A stretch of 64,000 nucleotides of DNA from JBEKOF01 sp049513975 (GCA_049513975.1 JBEKVM010000029.1:1-64000); one strand, 5' to 3'; shown: positions 44,502 to 51,450, numbered from the stretch's first letter. The notes: generated from the sequence alone by a model not told the origin. Program-made: numbers and translations.

Positions 44502-45719
44502 TTCAACGCCAGCAAATAGTTTGACAGTGAAATCCCGCGAGAACAACTGCCCCTTCCGCATCTTCGCCCGTTTCTCCTTCGGACAGGTCGCCATGCGGTA
44601 ACGGCGCATCACCCGGCGCAGTTTCAACGCCTGCCCGTTCGTCAACTCCAGTACATCCCGCCGACCGAGAGGCAGATTCTTGCGGCCAACAATGCCCCAA
44701 AACCGACCCGGCTTCGCGGACCAAATGCACTCGCCAATCTTCGCAACATACTTCTTCGCCGCGTACGCGAAGGCCCCACGCTTCGAGCCAAGCGTCTGAA
44801 CCGACGTGCCCGCACGATAATGCTTCACCTCGCCGCTCCCAACCACGTCAAACCAATTCCGCGCAAACCAATTCGCAATCGAATCTCCGTTCACCACAGA
44901 CGGACACTTGCCATGCGGCTCCACACGAATGGCACACCATTCCTCGCGCTCATCCACCAAGGCACTGTGACCCTCCACCCATTCGCCCCCGGCCAAAACA
45001 TCCTCATCCCACACAACCACAAGTCCAATCATTCGGCGGCGCAAACGAACTTGCTCGGTCCGCATGGTCTTCCACTCGAAACCCCACGGCACGCCCCAGA
45101 CAAACGCATGGATATGCGGCGCGATCTTCCCCTTGTTCACCCCGCTTTTGCGAGGTTGAAATTCTAGCTTCCACATCAAACAGCCGTCAGGAAACCGACG
45201 GGCGAACCGCTTTGACATCGTATCAATGTGCCGCTTCACCTGTTCGCCATCCCAGGCGTAACGGTCAAACTCATCAGGATACGTCAGACCCGCCATGAAC
45301 GGCACCGCGCCATCTTCCACCTTCGCCAAGTAATCCAACATCCGCCGCCGTGACGCCGCCGTGAACTCCTCAATTTCGCCACGCTCACCACCGCGACGCT
45401 CAGGCCCGCGCAAATGTCCCTCAGAACGGCACCGCAATTCCATGAAGCTCGCGTTGCGATAAACTTGCAACATGCCCTTGCTCGTATTTCGCGGTGAATT
45501 ATGCACCTTAGACAAGCCAGGGCGAACGCATGTGGTCGGCGGCCAGGCGGCCGGTGAACCGTCCACCTGGCCACCGACCCGCATTGCGGCGACAACGGCG
45601 GCAGCCTGCTCGAATGTAGTGACCGGGGAGGAATCGAAGGAATCATTGCGCACAATCCACCCCCAAACGCGACGCCCCAAGGAAAGTTGGCCCTCCCGCA
45701 TCGTCCGTTGACACCACAT
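44412..45719 (-). CDS. rep: HUH-family replication initiator (rolling-circle Rep)
   Basis: 435 residues if ATG 45719 is used; ATG 45473 (MLQVYRNASF) is a credible later start that keeps the whole domain. The metal-binding HUH motif is in GKIAPHIHAFVWGVP, preceded by MWKLEFQPRK, and the nucleophile motif is FAYAAKKYVAKIGE. Rep of this sort nicks an origin for rolling-circle copying, so the excised circle can probably replicate. The origin was not located. Confidence 0.85.
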   Translation of the reverse strand: MWCQRTMREGQLSLGRRVWGWIVRNDSFDSSPVTTFEQAAAVVAAMRVGGQVDGSPAAWPPTTCVRPGLSKVHNSPRNTSKGMLQVYRNASFMELRCRSEGHLRGPERRGGERGEIEEFTAASRRRMLDYLAKVEDGAVPFMAGLTYPDEFDRYAWDGEQVKRHIDTMSKRFARRFPDGCLMWKLEFQPRKSGVNKGKIAPHIHAFVWGVPWGFEWKTMRTEQVRLRRRMIGLVVVWDEDVLAGGEWVEGHSALVDEREEWCAIRVEPHGKCPSVVNGDSIANWFARNWFDVVGSGEVKHYRAGTSVQTLGSKRGAFAYAAKKYVAKIGECIWSAKPGRFWGIVGRKNLPLGRRDVLELTNGQALKLRRVMRRYRMATCPKEKRAKMRKGQLFSRDFTVKLFAGVEFWMERIPALLGSVPRLRQAGAKRLFPLLI

Positions 45720-45797
45720 TCCGCCGCAGAACCGGCGAGCAAAATGGCTCGCTGTCCGGTTCTGCTCGTTCTATTTCGCCGCCGTGCCGCCCTGGTA

Positions 45798-45976
45798 TCA
45801 CTGGCCCCCCTTGTCTGTGGCCGTGCTGGCAATGGCGAGGATTGCCACTTTGAGCGCCGCGTTGAGCCGGGGCCATGCCTTGACTACTTGGGACAGGTCA
45901 TGTAAGGAAGTGACCGGAGTTTGTGAGTCTCCTTGTGAGTCTCGCGTTGTAACTCCTTGATTATCAGCAGGCGGAG
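45798..45976 (-). other. Alternative integrase C-terminal module, separated by integration
   Basis: About 59 codons in frame with the att core: PPPADNQGVTTRDSQGDSQT, then SLHDLSQVVKAWPRLNA and a final ILAIASTATDKGGQ before the stop. It has no start codon of its own. In the circle the core joins it in frame to int, replacing the 12 residues supplied by tRNA-Pro. Confidence 0.82.
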
Positions 45977-46004
45977 GCAGGTTCAAATCCTGTCGCTCCG
46001 ACCA
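45977..46004. other. Attachment site attR core (28 bp)
   Basis: Exact copy of 41129-41156, without the rest of the tRNA. The base order outside changes to CTTCATGACCC on the chromosome side. Confidence 0.95.
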
Positions 46005-46128
46005 CTTCATGACCCAGGGCTGGGGTTGGATTACCGGGTCGCCCGATCTGCAAATTCGCTCTTGCAGTTGGGTCGCTTTGAATTGACAGCTTGGGAGAGC
46101 GAGCTTTTTGGCCCGCCCTCCCGGTGTT

Positions 46129-46713
46129 TTATTCCTTCACGAACAGCCTCCATTCGGGAATGCGGTGGGCGTTGCGGATGAGGGCGGAGGCCGGCAGCTC
46201 CTTGGGCGCGCGCGGCACGCGGAGCAATTTCAAGCCGGCTTCGTGGGGAAGGCGGTTGCCTTTGCGGGCGTTGACGTCTTTGCCGGCCCAAACCAGATTT
46301 TCCCAGGCGTTCTTGCCGCCGCGCGAACGGGGCAGGACGTGATCGAGGCTGCCATCTTCAGGGCGCAGGACGCGGCCGGTGTATTGGCAGCGGTTGCCGT
46401 CGCGCTCGCGGATGGCGCGGGCGCAGAGCTTCGGGCGCTTCTTGGGCACCTTGGCGTAATTGACCGCGACGATGACCGTGGGCACACGGACCGGACCGCG
46501 GACGGTCCGCACGGCGTTGTCCTGCGGACGAATGGGCAGCGTGATCCACTCGTCCCAGGTCACGGGACGGATGTGGTTTTGGCCTTCGATGTCCAGAGCG
46601 GTCGCCACGTTGGTGGCCATCATGCAGAAGGCCTCCTGCGGCGTGCGAACGTTGACGGCCTGCCAGTTGCGGTTGAGCACCAGCACGAGCGATTTGTTCA
46701 GTATGTCATTCAT
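46129..46713 (-). CDS. HNH endonuclease
   Basis: 194 residues from ATG 46713. It opens VLVLNRNWQAVNVRTPQEAF, the start common to a widespread HNH group. The nuclease core is RDGNRCQYTGRVLRPEDGSL, then DHVLPRSRGGKNAWENLVWA and DVNARKGNR. The usual first CxxC of HNH zinc is reduced to one Cys. It lies between the tRNA-Pro element and the tRNA array. Alternatives: a housekeeping HNH or a defence or mobile-element nuclease. Confidence 0.9.
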   Translation of the reverse strand: MNDILNKSLVLVLNRNWQAVNVRTPQEAFCMMATNVATALDIEGQNHIRPVTWDEWITLPIRPQDNAVRTVRGPVRVPTVIVAVNYAKVPKKRPKLCARAIRERDGNRCQYTGRVLRPEDGSLDHVLPRSRGGKNAWENLVWAGKDVNARKGNRLPHEAGLKLLRVPRAPKELPASALIRNAHRIPEWRLFVKE

Positions 46714-46854
46714 AAATTCAGTGATGAGTGGAGAGTGGAGAGTGATGAATGAAAAACCCGGCACTCCGCATTTCCCACTCTGCGCCCTGCACTCCCGACT
46801 CTGCATTTTCTTCCGGTGTTTGTTCTTTGTTGGTGCTTGCGCACAATTGGGAAT

Positions 46855-46929
46855 TGGCTGCCCCGCCTGGTTTTGCTCCAGGTCCTCCGGTTTCAGAGAC
46901 CGGCGCACTCCTGAGTATGCAACGAGGCA
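46855..46929 (-). tRNA. tRNA-Gln(CTG), array type
   Basis: 75 bases with encoded CCA. Anticodon loop CTCTGAA. T-loop AGCAAAA (G55, C56) on a perfect CCTGG/CCAGG stem; D-loop ACTCAGGA carries A18-G19. Acceptor TGCCTCG/CGGGGCA. Confidence 0.88.
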
Positions 46930-46930
46930 A

Positions 46931-47004
46931 TGGTCGCCCGGGAAGGTTCTGCCCCTTCGATTTCTGGGTGTAGGCCGGACGTGATTCTATTTCACCACCG
47001 GGCG
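46931..47004 (-). tRNA. tRNA-Val(TAC), array type
   Basis: 74 bases with CCA. Anticodon loop CCTACAC (C at 33); T-loop GGCAGAA; D-loop AATAGAA on GTGA/TCAC. The anticodon stem has one C-A mismatch. Only one base separates it from tRNA-Gln(CTG). Confidence 0.75.
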
Positions 47005-47017
47005 ATTTTGAGTTAAG

Positions 47018-47086
47018 AATTTGGAATGCGGAGTGCGGAATGAAGACGCCCCACTCTGCATTCTGCATTCTTCATTCTGCATTTCC
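47018..47086. repeat. Inverted GCAGAAT-type heptamers between tRNAs
   Basis: GGAATGCGGAGTGCGGAATG on the left faces CATTCTGCATTCTTCATTCTG-like text on the right, an imperfect inverted pair of 7-bp repeats between two tRNA genes. Similar pairs lie at about 48296-48393, 49578-49672 and 51298-51372. Confidence 0.75.
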
Positions 47087-47089
47087 GAG

Positions 47090-47163
47090 TGGCTGCCGGG
47101 GCTGGAGTTGCACCAACATATGCGCCTTCAAAGGGCGCTGTCCTACGATTAGACGACCCGGCA
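47090..47163 (-). tRNA. tRNA-Gln(TTG), array type
   Basis: 74 bases with CCA. Stem GCGCC/GGCGC with loop CTTTGAA; T-loop TGCAACT (G55); D-loop AATCGTA with C18-G19, one of few without A18. Confidence 0.9.
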
Positions 47164-47261
47164 AATGGGAAATGATGAAGGATGGAGGATGAAGGAAGAA
47201 TTGAGGGCCGCTGCGATGTTTTGACTTCATCCTTCTTCCTTCATCCTTCTTACTGGAAGAG

Positions 47262-47335
47262 TGGTGGCCCGCCAGGGTAACGCTCCCTGTTCAACGGCTT
47301 AAAAGACCGTTGCATCACTTTAATGCTTGCAGGCC
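47262..47335 (-). tRNA. tRNA-Lys(TTT), array type
   Basis: 74 bases with CCA. Loop CTTTTAA on ACGGT/GCCGT; T-loop AGCGTTA on CAGGG/CCCTG; D-loop TTAAAGTGA with A-G. Acceptor GGCCTGC/GCGGGCC. Confidence 0.88.
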
Positions 47336-47438
47336 ATGACGATTGCGGATTGGCGATTGCGGATTGCGGATTTGAAGACAAAGGTCCGGCTGTCCGGGCG
47401 CGCTCTCAATTCGCAATTCGCAATCCGCAATTGAAAGA

Positions 47439-47510
47439 TGGAGCCTCCAGCCGGTGCTGCCCCGGCACGAATTCTTTACAAAAGAAATCCACAGGCTGCT
47501 GCATGGAGGC
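47439..47510 (-). tRNA. tRNA-Thr(TGT), array type
   Basis: 72 bases with CCA. Anticodon loop TTTGTAA; the stem has a U-U pair. T-loop GGCAGCA on GCCGG/CCGGC; very short D-loop CAGC. Confidence 0.78.
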
Positions 47511-47514
47511 GCAT

Positions 47515-47551
47515 TGGCTCGACGGGCCGTAGCTCGAAGAGCGAAGGCTGG
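47515..47551. repeat. CCA-end palindromic element, short copy
   Basis: Starts TGGCTCGACGGGCCGTAGC and ends GCGAAGGCTGG, the last TGG being the CCA of the adjacent tRNA-Met. A shorter relative of the 104-bp elements at 51099, 51701, 51975 and 52250. Confidence 0.65.
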
Positions 47552-47620
47552 TCGCAGTCCCCAGTGCTGCCCTGGGCAGAGCGGGCGTATGAAACCTGCC
47601 TGAGCGCTGGCTCGACTGCG
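47549..47620 (-). tRNA. tRNA-Met(CAT), array type
   Basis: 72 bases with CCA. Loop TTCATAC gives CAT, with one A-C mismatch in the stem. T-loop GGCAGCA on CCCAG/CTGGG; minimal D-loop CAGC on GAGC/GCTC. Full acceptor pairing, so elongator-like; Ile-CAT is possible. Confidence 0.72.
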
Positions 47621-47665
47621 GTGGGCGAATGGCCGTCTTGGGGAAGGGCTTCACACGACCGAAAT

Positions 47666-47775
47666 TGGCGTCCCTGACCGGCTTTGCTCCCGCCTACGTT
47701 CAGATGCTACGGCGGGCAAGCCGGTGATCTCCTGCATGAGAGGCAGGCGTGTTGGCTGGGCTACACTACAGGGAT
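47666..47775 (-). tRNA. tRNA-Glu(CTC) with hairpin inserted in the T-loop
   Basis: 110 bases. Perfect anticodon arm CCTGC/GCAGG with loop CTCTCAT; D-arm GTGT/ACAC with loop AGCCCAGCCA. The T-stem ACCGG/CCGGT encloses 39 bases instead of 7, including a GCCCGCC/GGCGGG hairpin. A1-C72 is unpaired. Probably an insertion-damaged gene. Confidence 0.72.
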
Positions 47776-47780
47776 GGAAT

Positions 47781-47874
47781 TGGTGCGCGCGTCCGGTAAC
47801 GCTCCGGAACCCGGCACTGATCTAGTGCGATGCGGGGTATAAAGCCGCCGGCTCTCTTTGAGCTACGCGCGCGC
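47781..47874 (-). tRNA. tRNA-Ile(TAT)-like with long variable arm
   Basis: 94 bases with CCA. Loop TTTATAC gives TAT, with C31-C39 unpaired; D-loop AAAGA on GCTC/GAGC; a GCAC/GTGC hairpin lies in the variable region. T-loop AGCGTTA on TCCGG/CCGGA. Identity less sure because Ile tRNAs are normally class I. Confidence 0.6.
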
Positions 47875-47877
47875 AAA

Positions 47878-47965
47878 TGGCGGAATGCCGTGGAGTTGCG
47901 CCACATGCCCGAAGGCACGCACTCGTTAGCACCGAGGCCCGGCTCGCTCGTCCGGTTGACATTCC
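47878..47965 (-). tRNA. tRNA-Ser(GCT), class II, array type
   Basis: 88 bases with CCA. Loop GTGCTAA; variable arm GTGCC/GGCAT with TTCG loop, as expected for Ser. T-loop CGCAACT; D-region ACGAGCGA contains A-G. Confidence 0.86.
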
Positions 47966-47968
47966 AAA

Positions 47969-48043
47969 TGGTGCCCGTGGCAGGACTTGCGCCTGCACTG
48001 TCGAAGGTTTGAGCTTCGCGCCTCTGCCTTGGGCTACACGGGC
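47969..48043 (-). tRNA. tRNA-Leu(CAA), class I shape, array type
   Basis: 75 bases with CCA. Stem CGAAG/CTTCG, loop CTCAAAC. Short 5-base variable region, odd for Leu. T-loop CGCAAGT on GCAGG/CCTGC; D-loop CAAGGCAGA. Confidence 0.8.
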
Positions 48044-48046
48044 TGT

Positions 48047-48121
48047 TGGTGCCCACGGCCGGATTTGCACCGACACTGGGCGCGTTTTAAGTGCGCTGTC
48101 TCTGCGTTGGACTACATGGGC
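48047..48121 (-). tRNA. tRNA-Leu(TAA), class I shape, array type
   Basis: 75 bases with CCA. Loop CTTAAAA; short variable loop CCAGT; T-loop TGCAAAT; D-loop CAACGCAGA (C18-G19). Body resembles tRNA-Leu(CAA) next to it. Confidence 0.8.
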
Positions 48122-48125
48122 AAGT

Positions 48126-48201
48126 TGGTACCGCGTGAAGGAATTGCACCCTCAACCTTCCCGTTCTGAGCGGGACGCCTCTGCTGTTGGGCTAACGCGG
48201 C
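48126..48201 (-). tRNA. tRNA-Leu(CAG), class I shape, array type
   Basis: 76 bases with CCA. Perfect stem TCCCG/CGGGA with loop CTCAGAA; T-loop TGCAATT on GAGGG/CCTTC; D-loop CAACAGCAGA. G1-U72 wobble. Confidence 0.85.
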
Positions 48202-48207
48202 CTGGAT

Positions 48208-48283
48208 TGGCACTCCCGGAAGGACTCTCACCCTCATCTTCGACGTTCGAAGCGTCGCGCTCTGGTGATTGAGCTACGGGAGC
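48208..48283 (-). tRNA. tRNA-Arg(TCG), array type, A56 variant
   Basis: 76 bases with CCA. Stem CGACG/CGTCG, loop CTTCGAA. T-loop TGAGAGT has A56; D-loop AATCACCA has C19 in place of G19. One of only two members with this pair of changes. Confidence 0.88.
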
Positions 48284-48396
48284 GGGAAGAAGTGCAAAAT
48301 GCGGAATGCAGAATGCAGAATGAAATGCCGCACACCATGCCTTGCCTTCGGGATGGTCTCACTCTGCATTCTTCACTCTCAATTCTCCATTCGAAA

Positions 48397-48471
48397 TGGT
48401 GGGTTGCCGCGGAATTGCACCGCGTTCTCGCCGGTTAAGAGCCGGGACTTCACTGTAAAAGTTTGCAACCC
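48397..48471 (-). tRNA. tRNA-Lys(CTT), array type
   Basis: 75 bases with CCA. Loop CTCTTAA; T-loop TGCAATT on CGCGG/CCGCG; D-loop TTACAGTG with A-G on ACTT/AAGT. Confidence 0.86.
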
Positions 48472-48601
48472 GGACGCGACGCGATGGCGGAGTTGAACCG
48501 CCGCAGCCAGGTCTGTGAGGCCCTTGCCGGCACCGGTGTTCGCGTCGCGTAAGTAATAATCGTCGTTGTTGATTGTCTCCAAAGGACGTAACAATCCAGG
48601 C

Positions 48602-49363
48602 ATGACGATTCCGGCTGAATTGCTGCAACGCCTGGCCGCCGCCAAAAGCGTGACGGTGCTGACGGGCGCCGGCGTGTCGGCGGAAAGCGGGGTCCCCACA
48701 TTTCGCGATGCCCAGACCGGGCTGTGGGCGAAATTCAGTCCCGAAGAACTGGCCACGCCGCGCGCCTTCCGGCGAAATCCCCGCCTGGTTTGGGAATGGT
48801 ATGAATGGCGGCGTGAGCTTGTCGCCGCCGCCAAGCCAAACCCGGCGCACCTCGCCCTGGCAGAAATGGAGAAGGTCTTTCCGCGGTTCCATCTCATCAC
48901 GCAAAACGTGGACGGTCTGCATCAACGCGCTGGAAGCCGGCGGGTCATCGAACTGCACGGCAATATCATGCGCACGAAATGTTTTGACGAGGGCACGCTG
49001 GTTTCGAGTTGGAAAGACACCGGCGATGTCCCGCCGAAATGCCCGGCCTGTGGCGGCTGGTTGCGCCCCGACGTGGTTTGGTTTGAAGAGGCAATGCCGG
49101 AAGCGGAGATGGCACAGGCCGCGACGGCGAGCACGCATTGCGACGTCTTTTTTTCCATCGGCACGTCCACTGTTGTTTATCCCGCGGCCGCCCTGCCAGC
49201 GGAAGCGTTGCGCAGCGGGGCGACCGTGGCGGAGATCAATCCGCAACCCACACCATTCACGCCGCAGGCGCATTTTGCTCTGGCTGGGGCGGCCGGGGTT
49301 GTGTTGCCCGAATTGATGGAGGGCCTCAACGCCGTGCGTGGCGGGCTGCGCGCGTCGTCGTAG
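48602..49363 (+). CDS. SIR2-family NAD-dependent protein deacylase
   Basis: 253 residues from ATG 48602, on the strand opposite the tRNAs. NAD-binding GAGVSAESGVPTFRDAQTGL, 'TQNVDGLHQRAGS' and the catalytic His in VIELHGNIMRTKC. The zinc module keeps CPACGG but the first CxxC is KCFDEG, with only one Cys. The later WLRPDVVWFEEAMPE replaces the usual Gly-Glu. It resembles CobB-type deacylases (sirtuin 5-like). It splits the tRNA array; a defence-linked NADase is less likely without fused domains. Confidence 0.88.
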   Translation: MTIPAELLQRLAAAKSVTVLTGAGVSAESGVPTFRDAQTGLWAKFSPEELATPRAFRRNPRLVWEWYEWRRELVAAAKPNPAHLALAEMEKVFPRFHLITQNVDGLHQRAGSRRVIELHGNIMRTKCFDEGTLVSSWKDTGDVPPKCPACGGWLRPDVVWFEEAMPEAEMAQAATASTHCDVFFSIGTSTVVYPAAALPAEALRSGATVAEINPQPTPFTPQAHFALAGAAGVVLPELMEGLNAVRGGLRASS

Positions 49364-49415
49364 GCCCACCTCCGCTCTACGAGCTACGGCGGCCAACCTT
49401 CGCCGCGGCGAAGGT

Positions 49416-49490
49416 TGGAATCCCGTGCTGGAATTGCACCAGCCTTTGCGGTTCTGCAGACCGCCGCCTGAGCTGCTCGGCCAACGGGAC
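49416..49490 (-). tRNA. tRNA-Cys(GCA), array type
   Basis: 75 bases with CCA. Perfect stem GCGGT/ACCGC with loop CTGCAGA; T-loop TGCAATT on GCTGG/CCAGC; D-loop GAGCAGCTCA. U73 is the expected Cys discriminator. Confidence 0.9.
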
Positions 49491-49502
49491 GCACTTCAAA
49501 AT

Positions 49503-49577
49503 TGGGGTGACCAACCGGAGTTGCACCGGCACAAACGCCGTCACGGGGCGTGATGCTGCTGTTACATCATGATCACC
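49503..49577 (-). tRNA. tRNA-His(GTG), array type
   Basis: 75 bases with CCA and an encoded extra G(-1) facing C73, the His identity mark. Loop CCGTGAC (C33) on ACGCC/GGCGT; T-loop TGCAACT; D-loop TAACAGCAG. Confidence 0.9.
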
Positions 49578-49677
49578 ATGGCAAAAGTGCAAAGTTGTGA
49601 ACGCAAAGTGCAGAGTGGAAGGCACCATGTTCGCGTCCTTCCATTCTTCACTCTGCATTCTGCCTTCTTCACTCAAA

Positions 49678-49753
49678 TGGAGCCCCTGGCCGGACTCGCA
49701 CCGGCGGATACGAGTTTACGAAACTCGCCCTGTTGCTGCTGAGGCACGGGGGC
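49678..49753 (-). tRNA. tRNA-Thr(CGT), array type
   Basis: 76 bases with CCA. Stem CGAGT/ACTCG, loop TTCGTAA; T-loop TGCGAGT on GCCGG/CCGGC; D-loop CAGCAGCAAC. One C-A mismatch in the acceptor. Confidence 0.86.
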
Positions 49754-49886
49754 GGGAAAGAAAGGATGAAGGATGAAGGCTGAAGGCTAAAGTAAAGGCA
49801 AAAGCGAGCGATCAACAAGAGATTCTAATGCTCGCTGAGCAATCTTTTCCTTCATCCTTCATACTTCTTCCTTCTTACTTCAAAAC

Positions 49887-49950
49887 TGGCGCTCTCACAT
49901 GGATTTGCACCATGAGGTTCTGGCTTCGTTACGGCCAAACACTCGCCCGG
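49887..49950 (-). pseudogene. 3' part of a tRNA-like gene
   Basis: A T-arm CATGG/CCATG with loop TGCAAAT and a 3' end TGAGAGCG plus CCA are present, but no matching 5' acceptor (GCTCTCA) follows upstream. The region is instead the 3' end of the membrane protein gene at 49929. The anticodon is unresolved. A truncated array member. Confidence 0.55.
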
Positions 49951-50501
49951 TTTGTCGCCAGGTTGTCGAGAATCCAGGTTTTGTTGCGAAGCGGAAAAAG
50001 AGTTAATCTCGACATGTTGTCAACATTACTGGCGGCCTCCCGGACCTCGGCCATATTCGGCAGGCGGACGTAATTGCTGCCTTCGATCATCACCTGGGGT
50101 GCTCGGTGCTCCATGTAGTCCCGTACGTAGCTGCCCAGGGAGCCGCTGTTCGGCGGCCAGTCCGAGGACCGTGGAAGATTCGTGGAACCACTCCGAAGAT
50201 CAACGACAAATACCAACATGGACGTGTCGTCGTCGTCCACACACAAGAAGCGTTTGCCGTCCGCAAAAGCATAGAGACAAAGAGGACAATCAAAAAAGTC
50301 GCCCCATATACTGAACAACTTGGTTTCGCCGGCATAGACGGGATATTCCTTGTCCCCCCACCACAGAGGTGCTGGGAGCTTGACAGCCGCCACGACTTTC
50401 CCGTTTGCGCGAAGCTTCACACTGCGCGTTCCCAATAGCTGCCATAGCGCCAAGCCAATGGCGGCGACTATGAGAATAAGAATGACGATTCGTCGTTTCA
50501 C
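49929..50501 (-). CDS. Membrane-anchored protein of unknown function
   Basis: 190 residues from GTG 50501. One N-terminal helix (IVILILIVAAIGLALWQLLG), then an extracytoplasmic domain with YAFADGKRFLCVDDDDTSML and a C-terminal NKTWILDNLATNRASVWP. No motif is recognised. GC is lower than in the neighbours. Its 3' end runs into a truncated tRNA, so it may have arrived by recombination into the array. Confidence 0.7.
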   Translation of the reverse strand: MKRRIVILILIVAAIGLALWQLLGTRSVKLRANGKVVAAVKLPAPLWWGDKEYPVYAGETKLFSIWGDFFDCPLCLYAFADGKRFLCVDDDDTSMLVFVVDLRSGSTNLPRSSDWPPNSGSLGSYVRDYMEHRAPQVMIEGSNYVRLPNMAEVREAASNVDNMSRLTLFPLRNKTWILDNLATNRASVWP

Positions 50502-50592
50502 GATGTGCAGCGCCTGGAATCTATAAGCCTGGAACGCCCCTCGTAGCCATCATAAATTCGGGCTGACTCAGTTTCTTGCATTTAGAGCAAAT

Positions 50593-50670
50593 TGGCATCC
50601 GTGATCGGACTCGCACCGATTAGGCCCGGCTTGAAAGACCGGCTGCTCGATCTGCTTTGCATTCACGGAC
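50593..50670 (-). tRNA. tRNA-Glu(TTC), array type
   Basis: 78 bases with CCA. Loop CTTTCAA on CCGGT/GCCGG; T-loop TGCGAGT on ATCGG/CCGAT; long D-loop AAAGCAGATCGA. G1-U72 wobble. Confidence 0.87.
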
Positions 50671-50691
50671 TAATTGCGCAGGACTGAGAAT

Positions 50692-50766
50692 TGGCCCCCG
50701 AGGTTGGTATCGCGCCAACGTCTCCTCCTCTTCAGGGAGGCGCTAATCTTCCTCAGCTACCCGGGG
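50692..50766 (-). tRNA. tRNA-Phe(GAA), array type
   Basis: 75 bases with CCA. Perfect stem CCTCC/GGAGG with loop CTGAAGA; T-loop CGCGATA on GTTGG/CCAAC; D-loop GAGGAAGATT. Confidence 0.9.
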
Positions 50767-50774
50767 AATGAATG

Positions 50775-50845
50775 GCCCGGTAGAGGGAGACTCTGTCGAG
50801 CTGTGACTAAATCGAGTCAGGGTTCGACGGAGTCTCCCTACCGGG
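50775..50845. repeat. 71-base palindrome between tRNA-Phe and tRNA-Ile
   Basis: CCCGGTAGAGGGAGACTCTG on the left pairs with CGGAGTCTCCCTACCGGG on the right, and inner arms (TCGAGCTGTGACT against AGTCAGGGTTCGA) extend it. A foldback element or structured spacer with no ORF. Confidence 0.8.
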
Positions 50846-50852
50846 AAAAGTA

Positions 50853-50923
50853 TCGTCCCGGCAGGTAATGCTCCTGCGTCTTCCGGTTATCAGCCGGGCG
50901 CTCTGCTCTTGAGCTACAGGACG
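50853..50923 (-). tRNA. tRNA-Ile(GAT), array type, CCA not encoded
   Basis: 71 bases to the discriminator A; TAC follows in place of CCA. Loop CTGATAA; T-loop AGCATTA on GCAGG/CCTGC; D-loop AAGAGCA on GCTC/GAGC. Confidence 0.86.
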
Positions 50924-51069
50924 GTGGTTAGTTGCGGTTTCAGGCCGAAGCGTTTGGCGGGGCGGAACACGATGTTCAGCTTGCCGATTGGCCGGATGCG
51001 CATGGCCCGATTTAGTTGGCAGCGCTTGCGAAAGAGCAACTGGCTTTGACAGCGGACAATGGGTTTCAT
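50914..51069 (-). CDS. Possible small basic protein, 51 residues
   Basis: ATG 51069 with AAAGGTAAT upstream opens a frame MKPIVRCQSQLLFRKRCQLN to GLKPQLTTVL, rich in Arg/Lys, ending inside the tRNA-Ile gene. It lies in the largest coding-free spacer of the array. No family recognised and the overlap with a tRNA counts against it. Confidence 0.35.
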   Translation of the reverse strand: MKPIVRCQSQLLFRKRCQLNRAMRIRPIGKLNIVFRPAKRFGLKPQLTTVL

Positions 51070-51098
51070 GGGATTACCTTTCGTTAAGGGTTTGGAAT

Positions 51099-51203
51099 TG
51101 GCTTGCCGGGCCGAAGCCGCTTCCGGGAGGAGACATGGCCCGTCTTGGCTTCGCTTCGACGCGGCAGCCTGCGCCGCCCGCTGATGGAGGCGGCGAAAGC
51201 TGG
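51099..51203. repeat. CCA-end palindromic element, copy 1 (105 bp)
   Basis: Starts TGGCTTGCCGGGCCGAAGCC and ends GGCGGCGAAAGCTGG, where the final TGG is the CCA of tRNA-Ser(CGA). The right half folds as CAGCCTGCGCCGCC against GGCGGCGAAAGCTG. Related to three similar copies downstream. Confidence 0.75.
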
Positions 51204-51291
51204 CGGAAGGCGTCGGTAACGCTCCGACCTCGGGTTTGAGCCGATCCTGTTTTCGGGACAGGCGCAGCCAGCTTATATCTGCCTGCCTTCC
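51201..51291 (-). tRNA. tRNA-Ser(CGA), class II, array type
   Basis: 91 bases with CCA. Perfect stem CCTGT/ACAGG with loop CCCGAAA (C33); variable arm TCGG/CCGA; T-loop AGCGTTA on GTCGG/CCGAC; the D-loop includes AAGC. Confidence 0.87.
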
Positions 51292-51374
51292 TTAAGTGGA
51301 GAGTTGGGAGTAAAGAGTGTAGAATCGAAAATGCCTGTATTCTGCACTCTGCACTTTGCACTCTGCATTCAAAA

Positions 51375-51448
51375 TGGCTGCCAGACTTGGACTCGCACCA
51401 AGACAAGCGGCTTAACAGGCCGCCGTGCTACTTTGACACCACCTGGCA
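51375..51448 (-). tRNA. tRNA-Asn(GTT), array type
   Basis: 74 bases with CCA. Perfect stem GCGGC/GCCGC, loop CTGTTAA; T-loop TGCGAGT on CTTGG/CCAAG; D-loop TCAAAGTAG. Confidence 0.9.
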
Positions 51449-51450
51449 AT

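Larger units (their letters stand above)
41129..46004. mobile_element. Integrative element in tRNA-Pro, 4.85-kb circle
   Basis: Bounded by identical 28-bp cores. It holds int, an excisionase-like gene, a 171-residue protein, repeat A, two attC-like sites with small ORFs, repeat B, an HUH rep gene and the spare integrase C-terminus. All genes run on the minus strand. No transfer or capsid genes are seen, so it is either a plasmid-like integrative element or a phage satellite. The excised circle would be 4,848 bp. Confidence 0.9.

Noticed and set aside
48472..48550. tRNA-like stretch with a canonical TTCAACT loop on GGCGG/CCGCC
   Set aside because: Acceptor-like arms exist, but I could not place a D-arm, an anticodon arm or a CCA end, so it is not called as a tRNA.
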